DNA of 64,000 nt, taken from NCBI RefSeq assembly GCF_009569385.1, contig NZ_WBOF01000001.1:5651501-5715500 (forward strand). Reading direction: 5' to 3'. The notes beneath the pieces are model-generated. The model ran no database searches and had not been told where the DNA came from. It saw only the letters and a list, made by a program, of their open reading frames with translations. The DNA comes from Streptomyces kaniharaensis. Its GTDB lineage: Bacteria; Actinomycetota; Actinomycetes; Streptomycetales; Streptomycetaceae. The position numbers were made by a program, and so were the translations under genes. Shown one piece after another: positions 53,805-62,737 of the stretch (position 1 is its first letter; each line of letters opens with the position of its first letter).

Positions 53805-53836
53805 TCAACCGAGGTGCCGTTCAACCGAAGTGCCGG
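53805..53836. repeat. 16-bp direct repeat upstream of the sulfatase
   Basis: TCAACCGAGGTGCCGT (53805-53820) is repeated as TCAACCGAAGTGCCGG (53821-53836), two mismatches, starting 22 bp upstream of the sulfatase ATG. It may be a tandem binding site for a sulfate-linked regulator. Confidence 0.5.
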
Positions 53837-54245
53837 ATGATCCACAGCGCGCCGCGTTCGGCTGCCGCGCACCGCCGCCTGAGCCGTGGCGGAGCCGGCT
53901 CGCCCAGGGAGGCGTCGGCCGGCAGGGGATGGAAGGCCGCTCGGCCTGGCCGTGGAGACGCACCCTCCCGTCGCCGGGGGTGACGCGCCGGCAGGTGAAG
54001 GGGCAGCCGGTCCATTTCGCCTCCAGCGTCAGAGCGTCAGCCTTCCCCCTCCACGATGTGGTCCCGGCGGAGCGGTCAGGCCACCCCCGGCGGGTGAATC
54101 GACCGGGCCGACGGGAGTCTCACCTCACCTGTGCGGGGTAACGCGCGTGGTGGTCGGGGATCGGATCGTGGAGCGTGAGGACGGGCGTCTCCGGAGCGGG
54201 AGCCGTGACCCGTACCGGTGGACCCGGACAGGCCAAGGAGGGCGG
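53837..54245. other. Divergent intergenic stretch, no gene supported
   Basis: It carries the promoters for the sulfatase and the ZIP transporter. Open frames have no ribosome site, and the base composition is uniform. No Zur-type dyad was seen in front of the ZIP gene. Confidence 0.4.
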
Positions 54246-54965
54246 ATGAACGCGTTCGCGGCTGCGCTGTGGGGAGCGTTCGCGGCCTTCTCGCTGGTCA
54301 TCGGAGCCTGGCTGGCCGTCCACCTCAGACCGTCGAGGGCGACCACCGGCGAGGTGCTCGGCTTCGGCGCCGGAGCGCTGGTGGCCGCCCTCGCGTACGA
54401 GCTCGTGCCCAAGGGAGCCATGCACAACGTGGGGCACTTCCTCGCGCTCTTCGCCGGCGCGGTGGTGTTCTACGTCGTCGACCGCATGGTCGCCCGGCAG
54501 GACGCGGCGCCCCGGCGGGCTTCCGGCGGCGAGGCCGCGGGCAGGTCGATCGTCGTGGGCGCGCTGCTCGACGGCATCCCGGAGTCGATGGTGCTCGGCA
54601 TGGGGCTGGCGGCGGGCGGCTCCATCAGCGTGGCCTTCCTGGCCGCGGTCTTCGTCTCCAACCTGCCGGAGGCCCTCGGAGCCACCGCCGCCATGCAGGA
54701 GACGGGTCAGGCACCGCGTGATGCCTACAGGCTCTGGTGGAGCATCGTCGGCGTCGCGGCGGCGGCCGCGGCCCTGGGCTACGGCCTGATCCGGCTCGTC
54801 CCGCACGCGGAGGGCCAGTACGTGGAGTCGTTCGCCGCGGGTGCCGTGCTGACCATGCTCGCGGACTCGATGATGCCCGAGTCGTTCGAACAGGGCGGCA
54901 GGCTCACGGGCCTGTTGACCGTTCTGGGCTTCGCCGCCGCCGGTGCGCTGTCACTGCTCGACTGA
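54246..54965 (+). CDS. ZIP-family metal transporter (short type)
   Basis: The 239-aa membrane protein has seven or eight helices. Conserved sites ALLDGIPESMVLGMGL (helix IV, Asp-Glu), FVSNLPEALGATAAM (helix V, Asn-Glu) and LTMLADSMMPES match the short bacterial ZIP branch. It has lost the His of the usual HN(x)4GE motif in helix IV (Asp instead), so selectivity may differ from the ZIP at 33.5 kb. It is divergent from the sulfatase. ATG 54246 follows GGAGGGCGG. Confidence 0.85.
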   Translation: MNAFAAALWGAFAAFSLVIGAWLAVHLRPSRATTGEVLGFGAGALVAALAYELVPKGAMHNVGHFLALFAGAVVFYVVDRMVARQDAAPRRASGGEAAGRSIVVGALLDGIPESMVLGMGLAAGGSISVAFLAAVFVSNLPEALGATAAMQETGQAPRDAYRLWWSIVGVAAAAAALGYGLIRLVPHAEGQYVESFAAGAVLTMLADSMMPESFEQGGRLTGLLTVLGFAAAGALSLLD

Positions 54966-55001
54966 GGTGGGGCGATTCAGCCGCGTCGATCCGGTCGGCG
55001 C

Positions 55002-55304
55002 CTACTCGGCCTGCCGTGCCGGGCCCGGGTGCGTGATCTCCCTGAGGATCTCCCTGACACCTGCCACCGCGTGGTAGACCGCGGTTCCGGCAAGGAACAG
55101 GCCGGCGAACAGCCACCAACCCGCCAGCCCGATCTCCGGGCGCCGGGCCGGGGCGGTCGGCGGCGCCTCGGGAGTTCCGGCCGGTGTCGTGCGCAGCATG
55201 TCCCGCAGGATCTGCACCACGCCCGCGACGGCGTGGGCGACCGTGGCGGTCGTCATGGCGACGATTCCGAGGGCGAACCACTCCGTCCGTCCGATCTGTT
55301 CCAT
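55002..55304 (-). CDS. Small membrane protein with internal duplication
   Basis: The 100-aa protein has two helices (about 8-28 and 60-80), each followed by nearly identical segments: HAVAGVVQILRDML and HAVAGVREILREIT. It is thus a tandem duplicate of a helix-plus-amphipathic-arm unit. I recognise no family. ATG 55304 is suitable; the gene converges with the ZIP transporter. Confidence 0.7.
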   Translation of the reverse strand: MEQIGRTEWFALGIVAMTTATVAHAVAGVVQILRDMLRTTPAGTPEAPPTAPARRPEIGLAGWWLFAGLFLAGTAVYHAVAGVREILREITHPGPARQAE

Positions 55305-55570
55305 CGCTCGCTCTCCCGTTCGCCGTGGGGTCCGTTCACCCGACGGGCCCCGACGTGTCGTCTCATGGCAAAGATCGCCGACGGACCCGGAGCGTGCATC
55401 ACCCCGGGCGGGTTATCCGCGGGCTCGGCGGACCGCTTCGGAGACGATCACCCGCTTCGGGTGGTCCGCAGCGCCGTCCCGGAGATCACGCTGGTGCTCG
55501 AAGCCGGCACGAGGCCGCCTCGCGCACCCCGCAGCCCATGCGGTGGGGCGCCGTCGATTGGAGGTACGCG

Positions 55571-55966
55571 GTGGACTACCCGCTGCTCAACATCTTCTTC
55601 ACGACCATGTGGATCTTCATGTGGATCCTCTGGTTCTTCCTGTTGTTCCGCGTCGTCGTCGACCTCTTCCGGGACGACGGGCTCAGCGGTTGGGCCAAGG
55701 CCGGCTGGGCCGTCTTCGTCATCGTGCTCCCGTTCCTCGGCGTGCTCGTCTACCTGATCGCCCGGGGCCAGGGCATGGGAGATCGCGAGCGCGCGCACGC
55801 GCAGCAGTCCGAGCAGGCATTCCGCGCGTACATCCAGGAGGCAGCCGCAACGCCGTCCGGGGCGGGCACCCACGCGGACGATCTGGCGAAGCTCGCCAGC
55901 CTCAGGAACGCGGGGGACATCACCGAGGAGGAGTACCAGCGAGCGAAGGAGAAGGTGCTCGCCTGA
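55571..55966 (+). CDS. Membrane protein with PLDc_N-like helices and C-terminal SHOCT domain
   Basis: The 131-aa protein has two helices (about 8-30 and 42-64, with GWAVFVIVLPFLGVLVYL as in PLDc_N proteins), a charged linker, and a SHOCT motif (DDLAKLASLRNAGDITEEEYQRAKEKVL) at the C-terminus. SHOCT is an oligomerisation motif, and such proteins are common in actinobacteria. The start GTG 55571 was chosen because TGGAGG lies 6 nt upstream. Confidence 0.85.
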   Translation: MDYPLLNIFFTTMWIFMWILWFFLLFRVVVDLFRDDGLSGWAKAGWAVFVIVLPFLGVLVYLIARGQGMGDRERAHAQQSEQAFRAYIQEAAATPSGAGTHADDLAKLASLRNAGDITEEEYQRAKEKVLA

Positions 55967-55994
55967 CCGCCGGGCCGCCCAGTCCGCCGGCCGC

Positions 55995-56022
55995 TCAGTC
56001 CGCCGTCCGAACGGCGGACTGA
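55995..56022. terminator. Hairpin overlapping the 3' end of the YihY-like gene
   Basis: A perfect 12-bp stem (55995-56006 with 56011-56022) and 4-nt loop serve the SHOCT gene ending at 55966. The minus-strand copy encodes the last residues and stop of the YihY-like gene. Confidence 0.75.
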
Positions 56023-56882
56023 GCCGCGTTCTCGGCCGACGGTGTCCCGAGCAGACGCGCCAGGTGGCCCTCACTCGCGACGACGTAACCGGTCGCGATG
56101 CACACGGTGATGGTCACGCAGATCATGATGAGCCAGGACAGCAGCGTGAACACCAGGCCGAACGGGCCGAACTGGGTGATGCTCCGGTCGAAGGCGTGCG
56201 GCATGTAGATCTTCGACGCCCAGAAGAAGACCAGCAGCCCCGCTCCCGTGATCACCGCTCCCGGCAGCAGGGGGAGCCAGCGAATCCGGCCACCGAGAAG
56301 CACGTGCTGGGTCCACCACCACAGCAGGGTGCCGGAGACGAGCGACAGGGCGGTCCCCAGGCCCGAACCGGCGCCGAACGCCGCGTGGATCCGGCCCTGG
56401 AACAGCAGGGCGGCCAACCAGACCAGCAGCCAGGCGAGCCAACGCCAGGCCGCCACCCGCGCACCCGTGTGCGACATGTGCCACGACCGCTCGCACAGCC
56501 GCTGGAGCACGCGACTGCAGGCCGTGGCGGAGAGCAGAGTCACGACGATCCCGATGCCACCGGTCGCGTCACGAACGGTCTCGCTGGTCGCGTTGAAGAT
56601 CTGCTGGAACTCGTCCAGCGAGGTGGGACGCAGGCCGAGAGCTCCCCGCAGGGATTCCACCAGGTTGTTGCGCGCCGAGTCCGGCGCGAACGCGGCGAGG
56701 ATGAAGACCGTCGGTACCGCGGTCAGGAAGATCTGCGCCGCCATCCGGGTCGCGGTGTCCAGGACGTTCACGTGGACCAGTTGGGTGAGGAGCCGGCCGA
56801 CGAACGGCACGTCGCGGATGGTCGCCGTGGTCGTCTCGAGCCGTTGCCGGACGCGTTGGACGGATCCGCCACGCCACCTCAT
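55995..56882 (-). CDS. YihY/BrkB-family membrane protein
   Basis: The 295-aa protein has six predicted helices and the family signature, a short N-terminal loop DVPFVGRLLTQLVHVNVLDTATRMAAQ and central QRLCERSWHM. YihY (formerly called RNase BN) is a membrane protein of unknown function. The start is uncertain; ATG 56882 lacks a good ribosome site, but no better in-frame start was found. The stop overlaps a terminator hairpin. Confidence 0.8.
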   Translation of the reverse strand: MRWRGGSVQRVRQRLETTTATIRDVPFVGRLLTQLVHVNVLDTATRMAAQIFLTAVPTVFILAAFAPDSARNNLVESLRGALGLRPTSLDEFQQIFNATSETVRDATGGIGIVVTLLSATACSRVLQRLCERSWHMSHTGARVAAWRWLAWLLVWLAALLFQGRIHAAFGAGSGLGTALSLVSGTLLWWWTQHVLLGGRIRWLPLLPGAVITGAGLLVFFWASKIYMPHAFDRSITQFGPFGLVFTLLSWLIMICVTITVCIATGYVVASEGHLARLLGTPSAENAAQSAVRTAD

Positions 56883-57224
56883 GCGCGCTGCCCACAAGGG
56901 GCGCCCGGAGGAGCGGGCGGTTCCGGCGTCCGTGGCATGTGCCGCATCCTCACGATCGTCCCGTCCCGTAGCTGCTACCGAGTCCAGAGTGGGCGCTGGG
57001 AACCGGCCGGGCACGCCGGGTCCGCCTCCGTTCGACCGTTCCCGTGACCTCGACGTCGCCCGCTCCGGCCCTTCCGCGCTCACCCGGCACGGGTGATCCC
57101 GGATCGCCGCCGTCGCCGCCACACTCGCAGAGGCACGGCCTCTGTGCGGATCGGCGCCGGGTGTGGCGCCGACAACCCGTCGACGAGACGCCGTGCCGAT
57201 GGTCATCCTGATCGGAGCTGGATC
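56883..57224. other. Divergent promoter region, no gene supported
   Basis: This spacer of 342 bp lies between the YihY-like and DUF6325 genes. No palindrome or promoter stood out, and open frames lack ribosome sites. Confidence 0.4.
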
Positions 57225-57680
57225 ATGACCGAACTCGGACCGGTGGACCTGGTCGTCCTCTCCTTCCCCAGCGGTCAGCCGCCGGACTCCTTCCTCCGCG
57301 CGCTGGAGGACGTCGAGAAGCGCGAGGCCGTCCGTGTGCTGGACGCCCTGGTCGTGGCGAAGGACGCCGACGGCAAGCTGAGCCGCCTCGAGCTGTCCGA
57401 CTTCGAGGACCTGGCTGACGCGGCGGCCCGGGTCGCGGCCCGGCGCACCATGAGCCTGGCCGGGGTCGAGGACATCGACGAGATCGCCGTGGTGATGGAG
57501 CCCGACACCACGGTGCTCGCCCTGCTCGTGGAGAACGTCTGGGCCCGCGAGACGGCGGCCGAGGTGCGTCGGCACGACGGCCGACTGCTGGCGACCGTGC
57601 GGATCCCGTACGACCGGATCGTCGAGGTCGAAACGGTCCTCGGACAGCAGCCTGCTGGACCGACCGACGCGGCTCGGTGA
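57225..57680 (+). CDS. DUF6325 family protein
   Basis: The 151-aa soluble protein has the family opening LGPVDLVVLSFPSG, then EAVRVLDALVVAKDADGKLSRLEL and the middle DEIAVVMEPDTTVLALLVEN. These proteins usually neighbour a SHOCT protein; here only a frame-shifted SHOCT fragment follows. ATG 57225 is preceded by GGAG. The function is unknown. Confidence 0.88.
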   Translation: MTELGPVDLVVLSFPSGQPPDSFLRALEDVEKREAVRVLDALVVAKDADGKLSRLELSDFEDLADAAARVAARRTMSLAGVEDIDEIAVVMEPDTTVLALLVENVWARETAAEVRRHDGRLLATVRIPYDRIVEVETVLGQQPAGPTDAAR

Positions 57681-57750
57681 GCTGCGCGCACAAGGGCTGC
57701 TGAAGGACGCCGGGTTCGCCGCTGGCATGGCCCGGCTGCTGGACGGCTGA
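57640..57750 (+). pseudogene. SHOCT-domain remnant following DUF6325
   Basis: In the +1 frame relative to DUF6325, the sequence reads LLDRPTRLGELRAQGLLKDAGF then AAGMARLLDG and stops at 57750, a recognisable SHOCT motif (LxxLxELRxxGxLTDxEFxAxKxxLL) with two altered consensus positions. There is no start codon or ribosome site; it overlaps the DUF6325 3' end. This looks like the tail of the partner gene after a deletion. Confidence 0.5.
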
Positions 57751-57792
57751 CCCTGCCGTGCCCGTGCGTCGCACACTGCCCGAGGCGTTGGC

Positions 57793-57993
57793 TCACTCGG
57801 GCAGTTGGCGCATCTCCAGGACGTGGAGCCCGAGGGACTGGAACCGCGCCAGCAGGCCGTACAGATGGGCTTCGTCGGTCACCGGGCCGTACAGGACGGT
57901 CTGGTGCCGCATGAAGACGCTCTCCAGTTCGGGGAACGCCTCGTTGAGGGTCACCTTCGACATGGTCCCGTCGACCCGGATCTCGTACCGCAT
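57793..57993 (-). CDS. Small unknown actinobacterial protein
   Basis: The 66-aa protein follows the pattern MRYEIRVDG then ESVFMRHQTVLYGPVTDEAHLYGLLARFQSLGLHVLEMRQLPE. It is a conserved ferredoxin-like alpha/beta protein seen repeatedly in actinobacteria as a free-standing gene. The VLYGP and LGLxxxE elements are typical. Function unknown. ATG 57993 starts the gene. Confidence 0.75.
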   Translation of the reverse strand: MRYEIRVDGTMSKVTLNEAFPELESVFMRHQTVLYGPVTDEAHLYGLLARFQSLGLHVLEMRQLPE

Positions 57994-58123
57994 GAGCGTG
58001 CTTCTCCCGCATCCCGAGGACGGCCGGCCTCCGCACCCACCATGCTGCCCGGGGGCCTCCCGGGCGGCATCACCCGGACGAGGTGAGCGTGGCGGCGGTC
58101 CGGCGTCCGTCGGAGCGGGTTCG

Positions 58124-60883
58124 TCAGAGCAGGTGGAGTTCCTTCGCGCGCCGCACCGCCTCTCCGCGTCGGGTGGCGGAGAGCTTGCGGTTGATGCTCT
58201 TCAGGTGGGTCTTGACGGTGTTCACCGACAGGTGGAGGTCGGCGGCGATCTCCTCCGTCGACATCATCTGCGCCGCCCGGTCGAGGACCTCGCGCTCCCG
58301 CTCGCTGAGCGGTTCGACCAGCAGGACGGCGCCGTCGCGGACCGTGTCGGGGCGCGGAAGTCCGGCGAGCAGGCCCGCGGGGAGCCAGTCGTGTGCGCGG
58401 GCGAGCACCGGTCGGTTGCGGAGCAGTCGGCGCAGCCACGGCCCCGCGTCGCAGAACGGACGCCGGAGGTGCTCGGGCCGGGCCGTGGCGAGTGCGCGAC
58501 CGAGCAGGCGCGCGGCCGAGGCGTCGTCGCCGAGGAGCACAGCCGCCTGCGACCGTGCCAGCAGCACGGGCACCGCCGTGCCCGGACCGCTGCCGCTCTC
58601 ACCATGGACCGAGTCGAGGACCTCCAGGGCCCGCTCGCCGTCACCGGAGGCGAGGTGCACGCGGGCCAGGCCGACGGCGCGTTCCGGTCCGCTCGACACC
58701 CGGTCCTCCAGCGCCTCCACGGCGGCTTCCGGGTCCCCCGCGGCCAGATGTGCCGCGGACGCGGCCAGGGCCACCCGGTCTGCCACCCACGGCGAGGGTG
58801 CGGAGGCGGATGTGAGGCCGCCCGCGTCGGCGAGGGCGGTGAGCGCGGCCTCCGGGTCCCGGGCCGCCAGGAACAGCCGGGATCGCACGATTACCAGTCC
58901 GTTGGCCACGATCGGGTCATGACGGGCGGCCGACGACTCGGCAGCGCACTGCAGAGCGGTTCGCGCGGCGGGCAGATCGTCGCGGTCGACGGCGACCTCG
59001 GCCAGGACGAGCTGGCCCACGCCCGTACAGGACGACGGGGGGAGTCCGCAGCGCTCGGCTTCCGCGAGTGCCCGGTGGGCATGCGCCTCGGCCCTGCCGA
59101 TCCATCCGCGCAGCAGCTCGATCAGGGCGAGCCGGCTGAGGGACTCGTGCCGCGGGAAGGCCGTGGCGGGGCTGTCGGGAGCTTCGGCCGCCGCTGTGAG
59201 CGCCGTCCTGGCGGTCTCGAAGCGGCCCTCCCACAGCAGTGCCGAGCCGAGGTCGGTCTGGAGCAGAGCGGTCAGTTCCGGGTGATCCCCCAGCAGCCTC
59301 TCCGGGATCGTCCGCGCAAGGTCCTCCGCCGCCTGGGCGGCGGTTTGCGCCATGTCCGCGGAGCCGATCAGTCTGCCCGCGATGACCCGGAGGAACGCGC
59401 AGCTCAGCCGGGCCGCGGACGCGTCCGCCGGGCCGTCGTCCAGGAGGCCTTCCTCGGCCCGCTGTAGGTGGTTCAGGCCGTTGTCGGTGTCGTTCCTCGC
59501 GAGGTCGCGTGCCGCGCGGACGATATCCGCGGCAGGGCCCGCGGCCTCCGGACCCATCCCGGAGAAGAGCTCGGCGAAGTGGTTCGAATCGAGGCCGGTG
59601 AACAGCCGCCCGATCGCCAGGTCGTCGACGAACCGGGTCGTCGCGAACGCCCAGTCGTCCCCCTCGACGGCGTGCGGGAGCGCGTCGGCGAGCCGGCCGG
59701 CCTCGCCGAGCCACCGGGCCGCACGGCGGTGCAGCTCGGGTTCGAGGCCGGGGTGACGGGCGCGGAGCTGGACCCGGAGGATCTCGGCGAAGAGCGGATG
59801 GTGCCGGTACCAGGAGTGGCCGATGGGCTCGACGAACGCGTTCGCGTGCTGGAGCCGGGCGAGGATGCCGTCGGCGTCCTGCCGCCCGGTGAGTGCGTCG
59901 GCGAGATCGGGATGGGTCTGCTCCAGGATGCTCGTCCGCAGCAGGAGGTCCTGCGTCTCGGCGGGCTGGACGTCGAGCACCTCGGCGAGCAGGAAGTCGG
60001 CCACCGTGCTCCGGCTCGCCTCGAACTCCGCGAGGAAACCCTCCGGGTCGGCGGCGCCCTGGGTCGCGAGGGCGGTCAGCCGGAGTCCGGCCGCCCACCC
60101 CCGGGTGCGCTCGGTCAGCGCGCGAGCATCGTCGGCGGGTAGGGACAGGCCGTGCCGGGAGAGCAGGGCGGCGGTCTCCGGCGGGGTGAAGGCCAGGTCC
60201 CCGTTGCGGATGTCCGTGATCTCCCCGGCGGCCCGGTAGCGGTGGAGCGGCAGCAGCGGCTCGGATCGGCTGATCAGGACGAGGCGCAGACCCGGGGCCG
60301 AGTGGCGGAGCACGAAGTGGAGCTGGGACGCGATCTCGGTCGAGGCCACCCGCTCGAACTCGTCGAGCACGAGCAGTACCGGCTCGTCCCGGTTGCTCAG
60401 GTGCGCCGCGAGCCGGGCGAGCAGCGAAGGGTCCACCTCGTCGGCACGCGCCGGTGTGCCGACGCCGTCGGGCAGGGATCCGGCGGAGCGGCGCAGGGCT
60501 GCCAGGACGTAGGCCCAGAACGTGCCGGGCATGTCGTCCCCGCGTTCGAGGGTCAGCCAGACGACGGGCCCCGGCATGGCGGCCGAACCGGTCCAGTCCG
60601 CGACGAGCAGCGTCTTCCCGGCCCCGGCCGGGCCGTTCACCAGGATCAGCGGGCACCCTTCGCCGTCCGAGAGCAGCTTCACGAGCCGCGGCCTGCGGAC
60701 GAAGGTCGTGGGCACCGAGGGCACCGCGAACCGGGCCGCGAGCACCGGATCGCCGGTCGGCGTCACCCCCTGTGGGGGTTGACCGGGGCTCTGCTGCCCG
60801 TTGGGGGAAGGTGCTAATCGTGCGGCTGACCTACTGGGCATGACGCTCACCGTCGACGGGACCACGATGCACACCGGACACAT
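58124..60883 (-). CDS. Large LuxR-family regulator (MalT/LAL-like)
   Basis: The 919-aa protein has a P-loop ATPase module (Walker A GPAGAGKT near residue 86, VVWLTLERGDD), a STAND-type core, a TPR-like alpha-helical middle with repeated helical pairs (about 430-830), and a C-terminal LuxR helix-turn-helix (LSEREREVLDRAAQ, NTVKTHLKSINRKL). MalT-like regulators bind an inducer and oligomerise with ATP to activate transcription. ATG 60883 has AGAGGAA upstream; ATG 60841 is an alternative. It is divergent from the reductase-fold gene and may govern the adjacent tyrosinase/desaturase cluster. Confidence 0.88.
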   Translation of the reverse strand: MCPVCIVVPSTVSVMPSRSAARLAPSPNGQQSPGQPPQGVTPTGDPVLAARFAVPSVPTTFVRRPRLVKLLSDGEGCPLILVNGPAGAGKTLLVADWTGSAAMPGPVVWLTLERGDDMPGTFWAYVLAALRRSAGSLPDGVGTPARADEVDPSLLARLAAHLSNRDEPVLLVLDEFERVASTEIASQLHFVLRHSAPGLRLVLISRSEPLLPLHRYRAAGEITDIRNGDLAFTPPETAALLSRHGLSLPADDARALTERTRGWAAGLRLTALATQGAADPEGFLAEFEASRSTVADFLLAEVLDVQPAETQDLLLRTSILEQTHPDLADALTGRQDADGILARLQHANAFVEPIGHSWYRHHPLFAEILRVQLRARHPGLEPELHRRAARWLGEAGRLADALPHAVEGDDWAFATTRFVDDLAIGRLFTGLDSNHFAELFSGMGPEAAGPAADIVRAARDLARNDTDNGLNHLQRAEEGLLDDGPADASAARLSCAFLRVIAGRLIGSADMAQTAAQAAEDLARTIPERLLGDHPELTALLQTDLGSALLWEGRFETARTALTAAAEAPDSPATAFPRHESLSRLALIELLRGWIGRAEAHAHRALAEAERCGLPPSSCTGVGQLVLAEVAVDRDDLPAARTALQCAAESSAARHDPIVANGLVIVRSRLFLAARDPEAALTALADAGGLTSASAPSPWVADRVALAASAAHLAAGDPEAAVEALEDRVSSGPERAVGLARVHLASGDGERALEVLDSVHGESGSGPGTAVPVLLARSQAAVLLGDDASAARLLGRALATARPEHLRRPFCDAGPWLRRLLRNRPVLARAHDWLPAGLLAGLPRPDTVRDGAVLLVEPLSEREREVLDRAAQMMSTEEIAADLHLSVNTVKTHLKSINRKLSATRRGEAVRRAKELHLL

Positions 60884-61037
60884 GAGTCAGGTTCCTCTCG
60901 ATCATCACCCGGCCGGACCGGCGCCGCAACGGACCGCGCGCCGGTCCGGAGGTTTCCGGCGGGCCGGCCTCTACGCTCACCCCCAGCAGGTGATCGCGGC
61001 CCGCGAGCACCTTCTTCGAGGACCAGGAGGCCGCGCC

Positions 61038-61682
61038 ATGTCCCGTGTGAGAGTCCACAACCTCTCCGTCTCCCTCGACGGCTTCGCCACCGGCGAAGGA
61101 CAGAGTCTCGACGCCCCGTTCGGCCACGCCGGCCTTCGCCTGCCCGCGTGGTTCTTCGCGACCCGCTCCTTCCGGCAGATGCAGGGCGAAGCCGGCGGCA
61201 GCACCGGTGTCGACGACGCCGTCGCCGGCGCCTGGGGCACCGACATCGGGGCGGAGATCATGGGCCGCAACAAGTTCGGCCCCCAGCGCGGGCCCTGGGA
61301 GGACCACGAGTGGAACGGCTGGTGGGGCCCCAACCCGCCCTTCCACACCCCGGTGTTCGTCCTCACCCACCACCCGCGCCCGTCCGTGGAGATGGAGGGC
61401 GGCACCACGTTCCACTTCATCGACGCCACGCCGCAGGAGGCGCTCCGCCAGGCGTCCGAGGCCGCCGCCGGCCTGGACGTGCGCATCGGGGGCGGGCCCA
61501 CCACCGTGCGCCAGTTCCTCGCCGAGGACCTCGTCGACCACCTGCACGTCGTGGTCGTCCCGATCGTCCTGGGCCGCGGCGAGCGCCTGTGGGGCGGGCT
61601 CGAAGGACTCGAAGGGCGCTTCGACGTCGAGTCCGTGACCACCCCCAGCGGCGTCACCCACGTGACCTTCACCCGGCCGTAG
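61038..61682 (+). CDS. Dihydrofolate-reductase-fold (RibD-like) protein
   Basis: The 214-aa protein has the opening VRVHNLSVSLDGFATG and the GGGPTTVRQFLAEDLVDHLHVVVVPIVLGRG block, both of the RibD C-terminal/DHFR-like family in which NADPH reduces a pyrimidine-like substrate. The His-rich ENWW/HHPRP region in the middle is not in all members. AGGAGG precedes ATG 61038. It is divergent from the LuxR-type regulator. Confidence 0.87.
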   Translation: MSRVRVHNLSVSLDGFATGEGQSLDAPFGHAGLRLPAWFFATRSFRQMQGEAGGSTGVDDAVAGAWGTDIGAEIMGRNKFGPQRGPWEDHEWNGWWGPNPPFHTPVFVLTHHPRPSVEMEGGTTFHFIDATPQEALRQASEAAAGLDVRIGGGPTTVRQFLAEDLVDHLHVVVVPIVLGRGERLWGGLEGLEGRFDVESVTTPSGVTHVTFTRP

Positions 61683-61727
61683 CGGACCCCGGGGGCACTA
61701 CCGTGCCGCCGGGGTGCAGCCGGACGG

Positions 61728-62558
61728 TCAGCTGTAGGAGTAGTGGAAGTTGTCGATGTGCCGGGTGGTCGGCTCGGTGACGCGCCACGGGTCCATCACC
61801 ACGTCGTCGCCGCTCAGCGTCGGGTTCTCGCTCGGGTGCGTGGGGTGCCAGGTCGACCAGAGCCGGTCGACGTTGGCGTGGTGCAGGAAGAAGAGCGGGT
61901 CGGCCGGGGCGGTCGCGAGGTCGGACATGGAGGCGCCGACCCAGTCGTGCACCTGGTCGTGGACGGACTCCAGCCCGTCCACGAAGGTGGTGAAGCCGCC
62001 GGCCTGCATCACGCGGTTGAGCGGGGCGGTGATCTGCTGCAGGTGGTGCAGGCTGCCGGGGGAGCGGGTCACCTGGACGATCCCGCCCATGGGGCCGGGC
62101 ACGATCACCCTCGGCAGGACGTCGGCCAGCCAGACCGGGATCTGCTGGTCGGCCGTCCAGTCCCAGTACGGGATCGTGACCTCGGAGTGGACGCGGCGCA
62201 GCTCGGTCTCGACCTGGTCGAGGAACACCCGGTGCCAGGGGAGGAAGCGCTGGGCCCCGATGTCGTGGGGGTCGCCGGACATGCGGTGCTGGTGGTGGCC
62301 CATGTCGGCGTGGATGGCGACGAAGTTCCCGAGCACACCGGACTGGTTGATGACGTCGAACGCGTCGACCAGCCGGGACCGTTCGGTCGCGGTGAGCTCC
62401 TTCTCGTTCTTGCGGACCTTCTCGGCGGGCTGCGCGCGGCGCATGGCGGTCAGGTCGCCGAAGGTCTTGGGGCCGTGGCCGTCGTGGGAGGTGGTGGCGT
62501 GGGCGAGGAAGTCGGGGTGGGCGAGGGTGGCGAGCTGGTGCTCGGTCATCTGGGTCAC
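61728..62558 (-). CDS. Tyrosinase (MelC2-like), no apparent caddie protein
   Basis: The 276-aa type 3 copper enzyme oxidises phenols to o-quinones. CuA ligands AIHADMG, RFLPWHRVFLD with another His, and CuB ligands HDQVHDWVG and DPLFFLHHANVDRLW are intact. The body aligns with Streptomyces MelC2 (VRKNEKELTATER, PYWDWTAD). An N-terminal extension of about 45 residues precedes it. Start GTG 62558 has GAGG upstream (ATG 62549 alternative). Known MelC2 needs MelC1 for copper loading and export; no melC1-like gene lies next to it. Confidence 0.9.
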   Translation of the reverse strand: MTQMTEHQLATLAHPDFLAHATTSHDGHGPKTFGDLTAMRRAQPAEKVRKNEKELTATERSRLVDAFDVINQSGVLGNFVAIHADMGHHQHRMSGDPHDIGAQRFLPWHRVFLDQVETELRRVHSEVTIPYWDWTADQQIPVWLADVLPRVIVPGPMGGIVQVTRSPGSLHHLQQITAPLNRVMQAGGFTTFVDGLESVHDQVHDWVGASMSDLATAPADPLFFLHHANVDRLWSTWHPTHPSENPTLSGDDVVMDPWRVTEPTTRHIDNFHYSYS

Positions 62559-62689
62559 GGCGGAACCTCGTGTCGTCGTGGTCGCGTGCGGGAGGTGCAC
62601 TTTCAGCAGACTCACGCTGTGCACGGGCTTCCGCATGCCGGGATACCCCGATGGGACGGCAGCGTGTCCCGCCGTGGACGCGGCAATGC

Positions 62690-62721
62690 CACGGCCCCGA
62701 CTTCCGGAGATCGGGGCCGTG
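62690..62721 (-). terminator. Terminator after the Rieske gene
   Basis: An 11-bp perfect stem (62690-62700 with 62711-62721) with a 10-nt loop follows the Rieske stop at 62738. Tyrosinase downstream therefore likely has its own promoter. Confidence 0.75.
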
Positions 62722-62737
62722 ACCTTGCTCGGGGGCG

